This document shows positions 1-10,527 of a stretch of 64,000 nucleotides of DNA, piece after piece. The position numbers and the translations under genes are program-made. Each line of letters begins with the position of its first letter. The first letter of the stretch is position 1. The notes under the pieces are model-generated. The model saw only the letters and a list, made by a program, of their open reading frames with translations. It did not search any database and had not been told where the DNA came from. The DNA lies in NCBI RefSeq assembly GCF_037338445.1, contig NZ_CP147838.1, positions 2,480,001 through 2,544,000 on the forward strand, given 5' to 3'. This DNA comes from Salinibaculum sp. SYNS191 (lineage in GTDB: Archaea; Halobacteriota; Halobacteria; Halobacteriales; Haloarculaceae).

Positions 1-681
1 GCCCCAGGTATCGAACGCTTCGGACACCCACGCCGCCGTCTCCGCCGTGACCGCGTCGTAGTCGAACTCGGGGACGGGCGGCGCTTCCCAGTCGTCCGGC
101 GGGACCTGGCGGTTCTCGTCGTCGTAGTTCCACTCGCCGCCGACCGGCTCGCCGTCTGCCATCAGGACGCCCGACTCGCGGCGCATCCAGCGGTAGAACT
201 GCTCGTGGCGGAACGCATCGCGCCCGTCGGCCCATTCGTCGAAGGCCGCCCGCGTGCTGGCGAACAGTTCGTTTTCGACGAGGCGCAGGCCACCGCCGGC
301 GTCCGCGACCAGGTCCGCGAACCGCTCGCCCGACCCGTGGCTCGGTGATTCCATCGCCACCAGCGTCGCGTCCGGATTGTCGGCGAAGAACTGCTCGAAG
401 CCCTCGCCGAACGTCTCCGTCTGGAGGTAGGTCACGTCGTAGCCGGTCTCCAGCAGGCGGTCACGGAACTGCCGCATCGCGGCGAAGACCAGCGTCAGTT
501 TGTGGTGGTGGTAGGGGAGCCGTCGGGCGAAGCCGTGCGCCTCTATCATGAGCACCCGGCTCCCCGCCGGCGCGCGGGCGAGCGGCCCGGACCGCTCGTT
601 CAACTGCGTGCCCAGCACCCAGGGGACGTCGTCGTCGCCCAGCGCGTACTCCGGCGGGTCGCCGACCGTCGGCTGTCGCAT
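1..681 (-). CDS. Cryptochrome/photolyase-family protein (FeS-BCP/PhrB-like), N-terminal part, cut by window edge
   Basis: The visible 227 residues begin MRQPTVGDPPEY and contain VLGTQLNERSGPL, a YHHHKLTLVF segment and a helix with RHEQFYRWMRRESG. These fit the N-terminal alpha/beta antenna domain and linker of the COG3046 photolyase-related family, whose members bind FAD, often an Fe4S4 cluster, and repair UV photoproducts. The FAD-binding C-terminal half and the cluster cysteines lie beyond the left edge, so the catalytic part cannot be checked. The ATG at 681 follows a short gap opposite the YbjQ gene. Repair photolyase versus photoreceptor cannot be separated from this fragment. Confidence 0.82.
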   Translation of the reverse strand, partial: MRQPTVGDPPEYALGDDDVPWVLGTQLNERSGPLARAPAGSRVLMIEAHGFARRLPYHHHKLTLVFAAMRQFRDRLLETGYDVTYLQTETFGEGFEQFFADNPDATLVAMESPSHGSGERFADLVADAGGGLRLVENELFASTRAAFDEWADGRDAFRHEQFYRWMRRESGVLMADGEPVGGEWNYDDENRQVPPDDWEAPPVPEFDYDAVTAETAAWVSEAFDTWG

Positions 682-808
682 GGCCACCCTAGGGCCGCGA
701 GCGGCATAACTCCCCGCCGGCTCCGGACAGAGACGCAGCTTCGGGGATGTGCCGGGTCTGCAACTCTCAATCCGGGTTTATGTTGCCTCCCGTCGAAAAG
801 AGTCGCGC

Positions 809-1132
809 ATGGCAGACATCACCATCACGACCACGGACGGTCTCGACGGCCGGGAGGTCACGGAGTACCTCGGCGTCGTCTCCGGCGAGGCGGTCATCGG
901 CGCGAACGTCGTCAGCGACATCGCCGCCGGCATCCGCGACGTCGTCGGCGGGCGCAGCGGCTCCTACGAGAAGAAAATCGAGACGGGACGCAACGAGGCG
1001 CTGAAGGACATCCGCGAGGAGGCGACGGAACTCGGCGCGGACGCCGTCGTCGGCGCTTCCTTCGACTACGAGGAGATGGCCGAGGGGATGCTCTGGGTGA
1101 ACGTCGCCGGCACCGCCGTCCGGACCCGATAG
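809..1132 (+). CDS. YbjQ/UPF0145 family protein
   Basis: A 107-aa protein of the YbjQ (UPF0145) family, usual length about 100-110 residues. It shows the family pattern: an early YLGVVSGEAV strand, GANVVSDIAAGIRDVVGG, a conserved helix with RNEALKDIREEA, and the GADAVVGASFDYE block. Family members form pentameric rings; their role is unproven (once called heavy-metal-binding), so none is assigned. The ATG at 809 is chosen because the homology begins there and a TATA-like GTTTATG lies at 776-782, about 27 nt upstream. That fits a leaderless transcript. An in-frame upstream start would add 20 residues unlike the family. Confidence 0.9.
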   Translation: MADITITTTDGLDGREVTEYLGVVSGEAVIGANVVSDIAAGIRDVVGGRSGSYEKKIETGRNEALKDIREEATELGADAVVGASFDYEEMAEGMLWVNVAGTAVRTR

Positions 1133-1153
1133 CCGGACGACCGGCGACGCGGC

Positions 1154-1399
1154 TCACCTGCCGCCTTTCTTCCGGTACCAGACGCGCTCGCCGACCGGCG
1201 AGGTTCCCTCCTCGATGTCCAGCCGCGAGACGAACAGGTCCCGGACCGCCAGCGTCGTCGTCAGTTCGGTCCGCTCGCCGTCGGTCTCGACGGTCACGAC
1301 GCAGTGACCGTCCCGCTCACCGATGTCGACGACCGTCCCCTCCGTCCAGCGGTCGGCGTCGTGGGTCGGCTCCCGTGCGTGAATCCGGTCGTGGGTCAC
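1154..1399 (-). CDS. Small haloarchaeal protein, possible OB-like beta barrel
   Basis: An 81-aa acidic protein with alternating beta-type segments (EGTVVDIGERDGHCVVTVET, TTTLAVRDLFVSRL) and a basic tail WYRKKGGR. The composition is typical of real haloarchaeal proteins, and the pattern resembles a small beta barrel of OB or SH3 type. I do not recognise a characterised family, so the function is unknown. It ends 21 bp from the convergent YbjQ gene. Confidence 0.7.
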   Translation of the reverse strand: MTHDRIHAREPTHDADRWTEGTVVDIGERDGHCVVTVETDGERTELTTTLAVRDLFVSRLDIEEGTSPVGERVWYRKKGGR

Positions 1400-1514
1400 A
1401 CCGGCGATACGGGCTCCGGTCGGTCAGCCCTTTCGCCCAATTCCTGCGGGACGCCGGGATTCGTCGGCTCCAGCCGCTCCAGCCGCGGGCGTCGAAACGT
1501 GACTCTCGTCCCCG

Positions 1515-1844
1515 CTACGTCTGCAGTTTCGGACCCGGCTTCCAGGTGTTGCCTTCCAGCACCACGAGGTCGTAGCGCTCGAGGACCTGCATCGTCTCGA
1601 CGACCGCCTGCGCGTCGTAGGTGACGGTCATGTCCGACGGGAGTTCCTGCGCGATTGCGCTGCGCGTCCCGCCGCCCATCTGGGTGACCGTCTCCAGCAG
1701 AATTTCCAGGTCGTGCGTGAAGGGCTTGAGCGTCTCCGGTTCGGACTCGTCGGAGCGCAATTTGGTTATGACGTCCTCATAGTTGCCCGTAATCTCCATT
1801 GATACCGACACGTTGTCTCCATTCTCGCTGTCTTCGTCGCTCAT
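1515..1844 (-). CDS. Haloarchaeal hypothetical protein, winged-helix-like C-terminal half
   Basis: A 109-aa acidic protein. The N-terminus (MSDEDSENGD) looks disordered, followed by a predicted helix pair. The C-terminal part (GGTRSAIAQEL, then AQAVVETMQVLERYDLVVLE, then GNTWKPG) reads like a winged-helix: helix, helix, short wing. A DNA-binding role is an inference only. The start at 1844 is preferred over longer versions: a TATA-like element (1866-1873, reverse strand) sits about 22 nt upstream, and residues ahead of this Met are arginine-rich and unlike a haloarchaeal protein. Confidence 0.7.
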   Translation of the reverse strand: MSDEDSENGDNVSVSMEITGNYEDVITKLRSDESEPETLKPFTHDLEILLETVTQMGGGTRSAIAQELPSDMTVTYDAQAVVETMQVLERYDLVVLEGNTWKPGPKLQT

Positions 1845-2122
1845 ATCACAGACCTGCGCACATACGATAAAAAGTATTTCTCTCTCTCTCACATCGACGC
1901 CAGCTGACCCATCAGATATTACCGTATCGGCTACCGGTCTGTACAGACGGTGGCACGTTCGGCGACGAGCACGCCATCCCCGCAATTGACCGGTGGCTTC
2001 ACGATTGCGTACCCTCGCGACCGGTTCGCCGGCGGTGACGAACGGGACCCCCGCGGCGGTTCCGCTGGTCGGGACGTGTCCCGCGTCGAGTGACGCGCAC
2101 CCTCTCCTGCCGGACCGGCCGC

Positions 2123-2278
2123 TCAGAGTCCCCAGAGAACAGTCTCACACGAACGGCAGACGACGACCATCTCGTGCTTCCCGGCGTCGGTCATCTTGTT
2201 CTGCACGTCCTTTCTGGTGTGGCTACACTGGGTCACACCCGAACGTCGCGTCCGCCCCTCCTTACACCTGCGCCGCAA
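2123..2278 (-). CDS. Possible small Cys/His (zinc-finger-like) protein
   Basis: This short reading frame gives about 51 residues from a TTG at 2278, or 37 from a GTG at 2236. It has a C...C.H...C..C arrangement (RRRCKEG, TQCSHTRKDV, VVCRSCETVLWGL). The last segment has the CxxC-plus-aromatic look of a zinc knuckle, and haloarchaea encode many proteins of this size and type. An AT-rich TATA-like element lies at about 2292-2298 on this strand, slightly too close to the TTG for a normal leaderless start. The start codon and even the reality of the gene are uncertain. Confidence 0.4.
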   Translation of the reverse strand: MRRRCKEGRTRRSGVTQCSHTRKDVQNKMTDAGKHEMVVVCRSCETVLWGL

Positions 2279-2480
2279 CTGGACGGGGACATTTATATCA
2301 GGCCCGCCGGGGTCCGCCGGCCACTGGCCGGGTGACACTATCGACGACGGCACTCCGGCGGCGGGGACGCCGCTGTCGAGAGCAACTTCCACACCGTCCA
2401 GACCGCTTCAAAAAGGTTGTCTCGTGCCGCTGCGTCTCACCGGGGCGTCCGCCCGTCGACGCGGGAGCGCTCCGGTCCGC

Positions 2481-4889
<2,409 letters not shown>

Positions 4890-6131
4890 CTACTTGCGCT
4901 TCGAGAGGGGTTCCCGGAGTCGCCACTCGTCCGCCTCGGGTTCCAGATTCGACGGCTCGGCACCACGCTCGGTGAGGATGCCGGCGTGGTAGAGCATCGC
5001 TTTCAGCTGGAAGACGGTCGGCGAGTGGTAGGCGGTGCCATCTTCGAGAACGCTCGCTCGAAGGTTTCCGTCGCCGGTGAGCGCCCGCTCTCGAACGTCG
5101 TCGTCACCCCGCAGAAACAGTTCCACGGTGAACGTCGGGTGGTGGACGTGGAGCCACTCGACGAGTTCGACGAGCGACGGACTCTCGATGCCGTCGACGT
5201 ACATCTGCTGGAGTTCCTCGACGAGCAACTGGGTCGCCGGATAGGCAAAGACCACACGCCGCGTGAGTTCGCCCCACTTCGGCGCGACGTCGATGAAGCG
5301 CTTCCGCGACCGCTTCCACTGCTCGAACGCGCCCAGAGCGGCGTCCAGCGACGTGTATTCCCGAAGCGCAAACCGCACGACTTCACGGCCCAGCGGCGTC
5401 AACTGATCGTCCAGATGGTCGACGAGTCCGAGAAACTCGGCACCCTGGAAGGCGCTGTCGACGGCACCAACCACGTGTTCCTCGACGAGTGCGCGCGCAT
5501 CGCTCTCGTGGGAGACGGCCAGCGGAACTGCGAGGTAGTTCTTGGGGTGGTTGAGTCCGAAGTTCTTGTCGGCGACGCCCTGCGCGCTGGCCTGGAACCG
5601 GATTGCAGTCGCCTCGTCGGCTGTCCGGTTGCCGACGACGCGTGGTCGTTCGAGGACGCGGAGGTCGCCGTCGGGAGTCACGCCGAGGACGCCGACGTTG
5701 AGTTCCCGCGCGAGCGTCTGCGCAGACTGGGTGATCGCACCGGCGGGTGCAGTGACGTACGCGACGTTGGCTTCATGCAGACGGTCGTGTGCCTGCACGA
5801 CGCCACGCTCCACGTCGACCCCGCCGCTGGTGTATCCCTTCGCTTCGATTGCGACGAGTGGCGGGTCCTCACCGAGTCGGTCGACTGCGAGGAAGTCGTC
5901 GTCGAGATGCCGCACACCGACGAGGTCGGGATACCCGGAGCCGACCTGCACGTGATTGAACGGAGCGAGCGTCGACTTGATGACTTCCTCTATTGGCTGA
6001 TCGTCGATCCAACGTTCCTGTGCGAACTGCGTGTCGGCGACGACGTACGTGTCTTCGCTGGTCTCTGGAAAGAGATGCTCCTTCGTCTGGGCGAGCACGT
6101 GCGGTTCCGTCAGCGAGGCCGCACTCGACAT
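4890..6131 (-). CDS. Uncharacterised protein with PD-(D/E)XK nuclease signature
   Basis: A 413-aa protein I cannot name. Residues 60-100 hold the ordered elements of a restriction-endonuclease-like fold: SGYPDLVGV (P68-D69), about 25 residues of spacer, then VAIEAKGY (E96-x-K98), followed by a helix with a conserved-looking Gln (ERGVVQAHDRL, Q113). That is the layout of the PD-(D/E)XK active site. The remaining 300 residues are mostly helical, with a C-terminal FQLKAMLYHAGILTERG segment resembling a winged helix. It is a single gene, and its start lies just past the tRNA-Arg tail-repeat array. A role in DNA cleavage or host defence is inferred from the motif and position only. No methyltransferase or helicase partner is adjacent. 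Confidence 0.75.
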   Translation of the reverse strand: MSSAASLTEPHVLAQTKEHLFPETSEDTYVVADTQFAQERWIDDQPIEEVIKSTLAPFNHVQVGSGYPDLVGVRHLDDDFLAVDRLGEDPPLVAIEAKGYTSGGVDVERGVVQAHDRLHEANVAYVTAPAGAITQSAQTLARELNVGVLGVTPDGDLRVLERPRVVGNRTADEATAIRFQASAQGVADKNFGLNHPKNYLAVPLAVSHESDARALVEEHVVGAVDSAFQGAEFLGLVDHLDDQLTPLGREVVRFALREYTSLDAALGAFEQWKRSRKRFIDVAPKWGELTRRVVFAYPATQLLVEELQQMYVDGIESPSLVELVEWLHVHHPTFTVELFLRGDDDVRERALTGDGNLRASVLEDGTAYHSPTVFQLKAMLYHAGILTERGAEPSNLEPEADEWRLREPLSKRK

Positions 6132-6240
6132 AGCTGGCCTTCGGACACCCTCCCCAAGAGTGTTCGGTCACGAGGGGTGGCCCGAGATTTAGTTCCGGTA
6201 CACAACGGGTCGGTGGCGAATAGACTCCAGCCCGGGATTG

Positions 6241-6464
6241 GTCGCAGAAAGCGGGCGGCGAGGGATTTGAACCACGCCCACTTCGGTCGCTTCGCTCCCT
6301 CGTGTTCTAATTCAAATCCCTCGGTGGCGCTTTCGCTCCTCACGTCCGTTCGTCGCAGAAAGCGGGCGGCGAGGGATTTGAACCACCTGAACTTCGCTCA
6401 CGACGGTCGCTCGTTCCGTAGTTCAAAATCCCTCGCTGCCGGTTCGCTCACTTCGTTCGCTGCA
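6241..6464 (-). repeat. tRNA-Arg 3'-tail repeat array: two extra tail copies with hairpins
   Basis: Downstream of tRNA-Arg (reverse strand) are two identical 35-bp copies (6241-6275 and 6352-6386) containing the last 20 nt of the tRNA's T-arm and acceptor strand. The shared core recurs inside the real tRNA at 6466-6485. Copy starts are 111 and 102 bp apart. Each copy pairs with an inverted half: 6259-6271 with 6311-6323 is a perfect 13-bp stem, and 6371-6383 pairs imperfectly with 6421-6434. The spacers contain TTCTGCGACGAACGG-type sequence that recurs at the CAT tRNA near 22.07 kb. These copies lack D-arm and anticodon arm, so they are not functional tRNA genes. Confidence 0.9.
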
Positions 6465-6537
6465 CGGGCGGCGAGGGATTTGAACCCCCGACCATCTGGT
6501 CCGGAACCAGGCGTTCTGTCCGCTGAACTAGCCGCCC
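6465..6537 (-). tRNA. tRNA-Arg (anticodon CCG)
   Basis: A 73-nt tRNA with a perfect 7-bp acceptor stem (GGGCGGC at 6531-6537 paired with 6466-6472). The anticodon loop TTCCGGA gives anticodon CCG (codon CGG). The T-loop is GGTTCAAATCC. The discriminator base is G, no CCA is encoded and no intron is visible. Its 3' end is duplicated twice downstream. Confidence 0.95.
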
Positions 6538-6578
6538 TCGAAGCACAGTAACAAACAGCGTAATAAAACCGTTGTGAC

Positions 6579-7238
6579 CTACGGCGACTCGCTGGTCTCC
6601 AGCGTGAAACTGTCCGTGGGACAGGCCGTGCAGGTCAGGCAGTACCCGTTGTCCATCTCCTCGTCGCTGAGGGTGTCGTTGTTGGCGTGGCGGATGTAGT
6701 CGTGGGCGTCGCCGTCCGCGATGTGGCCGGCACAGGAGAGACACGAGCCCTCGCGGCAGGCGTAGGGCAGGTCCCAGCCCTCGTCCTCGCCGGCGTCGAG
6801 CAGCGTCTCGTTGTTCGCCACCTCGATGGTCGTGCCCTCCTTGGCGAACTCGATGTCGTAGACCTCGATTTCGTCCTCCGGGATGGCGGCGGGGTCGAAG
6901 CCCGCATCCTCTTCCTCGCCCTCTTCGAGTTCCGCGCCGCCCTCGCCGGCACCGACGGCGCCGACGGCACCGCCGCCGCCGATGGAGCGGTTCATGGGCT
7001 CGGGGAAGTCCGTCTCCGGCACGGATTTCGCGCGCCGTTCGAGGACTTCCTGAGAGATGTCCTCGGCGGGTTTCCACTCGGTTCCCTTCGAGTAGTGCAG
7101 GAGCACGGCCACAGACGTGAACACGACGCCCGTGATGACGCCAACCGATGTCAGCTGGACCAAGTCGTTCCACCAGAAGCCAAGGAAAACGACCCACAAC
7201 AGCAGGGCACCGCCGATTAGAATGGCGTCTCTGTTCAT
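6579..7238 (-). CDS. Membrane-anchored [2Fe-2S] ferredoxin
   Basis: A 219-aa protein with two hydrophobic segments (about 5-22 and 32-48), an acidic and glycine-rich linker (about 85-120), and a C-terminal plant-type ferredoxin domain. Cluster ligands are visible as C161-x4-C166-x2-C169 and C200; two further cysteines (C203, C206) follow. The domain would carry one-electron transfer near the membrane; the partner is unknown. The N-terminal membrane hairpin and long flexible linker are unlike the soluble haloarchaeal ferredoxin and suggest tethering to a membrane redox enzyme. A TTAATTATAC element at 7261-7270 (reverse strand) lies about 23 nt upstream of the ATG. Confidence 0.9.
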   Translation of the reverse strand: MNRDAILIGGALLLWVVFLGFWWNDLVQLTSVGVITGVVFTSVAVLLHYSKGTEWKPAEDISQEVLERRAKSVPETDFPEPMNRSIGGGGAVGAVGAGEGGAELEEGEEEDAGFDPAAIPEDEIEVYDIEFAKEGTTIEVANNETLLDAGEDEGWDLPYACREGSCLSCAGHIADGDAHDYIRHANNDTLSDEEMDNGYCLTCTACPTDSFTLETSESP

Positions 7239-7360
7239 GTACGCCGGTATGGAACAACGGTATAATTAACTGTTGTTTCTGCGCAGCCCCCGCGCCGACG
7301 TGCAGTCTTCTTGACGCCGTCAATGTCAATCGGGAGAAATCTGTCCGATCGAATCACGTC

Positions 7361-7370
7361 CTTTTATTAG
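7361..7370 (+). promoter_or_regulatory. TATA box of the glycosyltransferase gene
   Basis: CTTTTATTAG ends 27 nt before the ATG at 7397, the normal archaeal spacing for a leaderless transcript. This supports that start. Confidence 0.6.
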
Positions 7371-7396
7371 CTGTCGTGTCAGTGATTCGTGATGGT

Positions 7397-8710
7397 ATGG
7401 TCCCCGAACAATTACAGCGGTTGATGCCAGCGGTACGTGGCTGGGCCGGTCGGACCGGCTTCGCCCTCCTGGCGGCGGGTGTCCTCCTGTTCGGCTACGA
7501 GGCCGGATTCGTCCTGATGGAAGTCAGGCTGGACCTCTTCGTCGCTGTCCTCGCTATCGGCCTCCTGCAGGCGGAGTTCGCGGTGCTCTCGTTCGCCGCG
7601 TTCATCCTCTCGTCGGCGGCCGTCTTCGCGGGCTGGTCCGCCCGTTCGTGCCGGTACGACCCCCTCCACGACGCCGGCACGGTCACCGCCATCGTCCCCG
7701 TGTACCGCGACGCAGCAGTGCTCGACCGGAGCGTCCGGAGCCTCCGGAATTCGAACTACCAGGACCTCGACATCCTCGTCGTCTGCGAACCTGACGACGC
7801 GCCGACAATCGAGCGGGCGAAGGAACTCGCCTCGCTCGACGGTGTCGACTACCTGATAAACACCGAAAAGCCCGGCTCGAAGGCCGGTGCCATCAACTAC
7901 GCCGTCTCCCGGACCGACGGCGAGTACGTCGCCATCCACGACGCCGACGAACTCGTCCACGAGGGATTCCTCTCGCTCGCGGTCGCGAAACTCCAGGACG
8001 CCGACGTGGTCCAGGGGCGGACCGTCCCCGAACCCGACGGCTTCATGGAGTCGCTCGCCTACTACGAGTCGGTCCTGCTGAGCTACGTCTCGCGGCGAAT
8101 CCTCTACGTCTTCACGGACTTCAAGATGGCCGCCTCCCGCGCCGTCGTCATGCGCCGCGAGGCGCTGGAGTCCGTCGGCGGCTACGACGAGGAGATGCTC
8201 ACCGAGGACTTCTTCTTCGCCTACCAGTGCTACCGGAACCGCCTGGACGTGCGCGAACTGCTCGACGCCCCCTCCCGCATCGACGCCGCCCACAACATCA
8301 CGGACTGGTGGGGCCAGCGCAAGCGCTGGATGACCGGCTACGCGCAGGTCCTCCACCGCCTCATCGCCACCATCCGCCCGGTGACCGACTACCGGAACCT
8401 CTTCTCGGTCGCCATCGGCGCGAGCACCGTCGTCGGGAGCCTGCTCATGCTGACCATCCTCTCGAAGTTCGCGGTGCTGGTCGTCGCCGGCTCCGGTGCC
8501 CTGTTCGTCGCGCCGATGGCGGCAATCACCGGCGTGACGCTGGCCATCCACTGGCACGACTACCGGCGCGGACTCGTCAGCGCCCCCACGTACGTCTGGC
8601 TGCTGGTGCCGCTTCTGTTGCCCATCTACAGCCTGTCGGCCATCAAGGCCGTCTTCGAGTACGTGTTCTCCTGGAGCGGCGAGTGGTACCGGGTCTCCAA
8701 GAAGGCCTAG
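7397..8710 (+). CDS. Membrane glycosyltransferase, family 2
   Basis: A 437-aa processive-type GT2 enzyme. Two hydrophobic segments (about 20-42 and 45-78) precede the GT-A domain, which starts at TVTAIVPVYRDAAVLDRSV. The nucleotide-sugar/metal site is HDADEL (D182, D184), the acceptor-side acidic motif is LTEDFFFAYQ, and the processivity-type motif is WGQRKRW. At least two more membrane segments follow near the C-terminus. The arrangement resembles cellulose/hyaluronan-synthase-like enzymes that build polysaccharide or transfer sugars at the inner membrane face; the donor and product are unknown. Its stop codon overlaps that of the convergent nurA by 4 nt. Confidence 0.88.
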   Translation: MVPEQLQRLMPAVRGWAGRTGFALLAAGVLLFGYEAGFVLMEVRLDLFVAVLAIGLLQAEFAVLSFAAFILSSAAVFAGWSARSCRYDPLHDAGTVTAIVPVYRDAAVLDRSVRSLRNSNYQDLDILVVCEPDDAPTIERAKELASLDGVDYLINTEKPGSKAGAINYAVSRTDGEYVAIHDADELVHEGFLSLAVAKLQDADVVQGRTVPEPDGFMESLAYYESVLLSYVSRRILYVFTDFKMAASRAVVMRREALESVGGYDEEMLTEDFFFAYQCYRNRLDVRELLDAPSRIDAAHNITDWWGQRKRWMTGYAQVLHRLIATIRPVTDYRNLFSVAIGASTVVGSLLMLTILSKFAVLVVAGSGALFVAPMAAITGVTLAIHWHDYRRGLVSAPTYVWLLVPLLLPIYSLSAIKAVFEYVFSWSGEWYRVSKKA

Positions 8711-9957
8711 AGGAACTCCTCGACGGCGTTCCACCGCTTGTCGTTGTACGTCCCCTGCTCGGTCGTGTCGAACTCCCGTTCGATGCGCCGCCGGAGCGTC
8801 TTCTTCCCCTGCCGGTCGATTCGGGCCAGTTCGTCGGCCTTTCCGACCGGGAGCGGCGGACCGCGCTCGCCGGCCACCTCCGAGAGGAGGTGCGTCGTCA
8901 GGTCCGCCCGCAGGTCGGCCTCGCGCGTGAACGCGTACGGCGCTTCGACGCGGTATATCAGGTCGTCGCGGGGGTCGTAGACGACGAAGAAGGTCACCTC
9001 GTAGGCCTCGGCGTCGAGCGCGCGCTCGTGGTCGACCGACAGCGACCCGTCACAGAGCATCCCGTCCGTCCCCACGCGCGAGCGGAACCAGTTGGTAAAG
9101 GTCAGGTGGTCGGTCTTCGGGTCGCCGTCGTCGTCGAGTCGCTCCAGCACGCGCCGGAAGAAGGCGTCGTCGTTGACCCACGGCGCCCCCAGTTTCGAGC
9201 GCAGCGTCCGCGTAATCGCCTTCGAGGCGCTGTTCTTGACGAATCCCACGAGCGGCACCTCCCGCTCGGCGAATATCTCGACCAGTTCGAGGTAGTTCGC
9301 CACCACGTCGCGGGGCTGTTCCTCCTCGGTCAGCAACCGCCGGAGCTCGGGGTCGCGCTCGCTCCACTTCAACAGTCCAGTCGGGTAGATGGGGCCGTCG
9401 AGCACCAGCAGGTCGTCGACGACGCCGGCCTGCTCGATGGCGTGTTCGCTCTCGGCCAGGTACAGCGCCAGCGCGTGGACGACAGTCTGCTCGTAGCGGT
9501 CGACGCGGGGGGCGTGCAACACCCGCCGGCGGGCGTAGCCGCGGTCGCCGCCGCGCCAGTCGTCGTGGACGTCGACGCTCGGGTCGTTCGTGTGGACGGT
9601 CATCACGATGGTCCGCCCGCGGTGCAGTTCGACGTCGGAGGGGACGGCGGCCATCGCCGCCTGCGAAACGTCCAGTACCAGCCCGTTCTTGAACGTCGTC
9701 GGGTTGATGGTGCCGGCGTCGAGGCCGTGCTGGGTCGGGAAGGCCGTGTCGGTCAGCGCGATGTCCTCGACGGGGACCATGTGTCGCTGCACCGCGTCCA
9801 GCGGCTCCAGAACCACGTCCTCGCCGTCGTACAGCGGGTCCAGAAATTCCGCCCAGGCGCGGTCGGCGATGTCGCCGTGGTCGGTGTCGTCGACGTCCTC
9901 GCCGACCTGGCCGGCGAGTTGCGCGATGCCGTCCACGTGGACGGGGTCGAGTGTCAT
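8707..9957 (-). CDS. nurA: NurA-family DNA repair nuclease
   Basis: A 416-aa protein of the NurA family (5'-3' exonuclease/endonuclease working with the HerA helicase in end resection). Visible family features are the acidic segment ALTDTAFPTQHGLDAG followed by GLVLDVSQAAMA (about residues 68-103), a second acidic strand LLVLDGPIYPTGLLKW in the middle, and the C-terminal LPVGKADELARIDR region. Such segments supply the Mn2+-binding acidic residues in the family. HerA is not in the window. Haloarchaeal NurA is usually about 400-430 residues, so this looks full length. Confidence 0.85.
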   Translation of the reverse strand: MTLDPVHVDGIAQLAGQVGEDVDDTDHGDIADRAWAEFLDPLYDGEDVVLEPLDAVQRHMVPVEDIALTDTAFPTQHGLDAGTINPTTFKNGLVLDVSQAAMAAVPSDVELHRGRTIVMTVHTNDPSVDVHDDWRGGDRGYARRRVLHAPRVDRYEQTVVHALALYLAESEHAIEQAGVVDDLLVLDGPIYPTGLLKWSERDPELRRLLTEEEQPRDVVANYLELVEIFAEREVPLVGFVKNSASKAITRTLRSKLGAPWVNDDAFFRRVLERLDDDGDPKTDHLTFTNWFRSRVGTDGMLCDGSLSVDHERALDAEAYEVTFFVVYDPRDDLIYRVEAPYAFTREADLRADLTTHLLSEVAGERGPPLPVGKADELARIDRQGKKTLRRRIEREFDTTEQGTYNDKRWNAVEEFL

Positions 9958-10006
9958 GACGGCCTATTCGGTGCTCGTCACAAAAGTACCGGGGGCACGG
10001 ACTGCC

Positions 10007-10396
10007 TCACTGCCCGGAGTCTTCTGCGAGCATCCGCTGGAGCGCCTCGGCGATCTCCTCGTAGCTCTGCATCGAGAGCCCGTCGGTCGTGATGAGCACG
10101 CCCTTCCGGTCGGCGGCCACCCGCAGGAGGTAGCCGTTCTCGAAGGCCCGGACGGTGAACTTGTAGCGGCCGAGTTCGGAGTTCTGGTAGGCGTTTTGCG
10201 TCTCGCGGTAGCCCCGCCACTCGTGGCCGACGAAGGTGTTGAGGTCGGCGTCGCGTTCGAGGTCCTCGCGCAGATAGAGCTGGTCGAAATCCGACCGCGT
10301 GAAGTAGGTGACCGAGCGGAGGCTGTCCCCTGTCGCCGTCCGGGCCGTGGTGACGATGTGTTCAGCCTGCTCGTCCGACAGCAGTTCCGATTCCAT
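10007..10396 (-). CDS. Haloarchaeal hypothetical protein (DUF7522-like)
   Basis: A 129-aa acidic protein beginning MESELLSDEQAEHIV. Conserved-looking blocks are SVTYFTRSDFDQLYLREDLE and ENGYLLRVAADRKGV, followed by TDGLSMQSYEEIAEAL. The pattern resembles a haloarchaea-restricted family I associate with DUF7522; that number is from memory. It has alternating helix and strand and no catalytic motif. The start at 10396 is chosen because upstream residues are arginine- and proline-rich. The shared TATA region at 10461-10470 is about 65 nt away. Confidence 0.78.
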   Translation of the reverse strand: MESELLSDEQAEHIVTTARTATGDSLRSVTYFTRSDFDQLYLREDLERDADLNTFVGHEWRGYRETQNAYQNSELGRYKFTVRAFENGYLLRVAADRKGVLITTDGLSMQSYEEIAEALQRMLAEDSGQ

Positions 10397-10460
10397 GTCC
10401 TGACACTCACGGCCCGGACACATAACTCCGATGTTCGCGGCCACCCCCGGGGGCCGACGC

Positions 10461-10470
10461 CTATATAAAC
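10461..10470. promoter_or_regulatory. Bidirectional TATA element
   Basis: CTATATAAAC is near-symmetric and lies between two divergent genes (10396 on the reverse strand, 10528 on the forward strand). It could serve either or both with a short leader. Confidence 0.5.
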
Positions 10471-10527
10471 CCCGGTCACGCCTGAGGCGACGAGCCGACA
10501 GTCCGAACGCACCAATCGTCACCTGCT

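Noticed and set aside
6241..6464. Tail repeats read as a CRISPR array
   Set aside because: Only two to three units, the repeat contains tRNA sequence, spacers are related to each other, and no cas gene is present.
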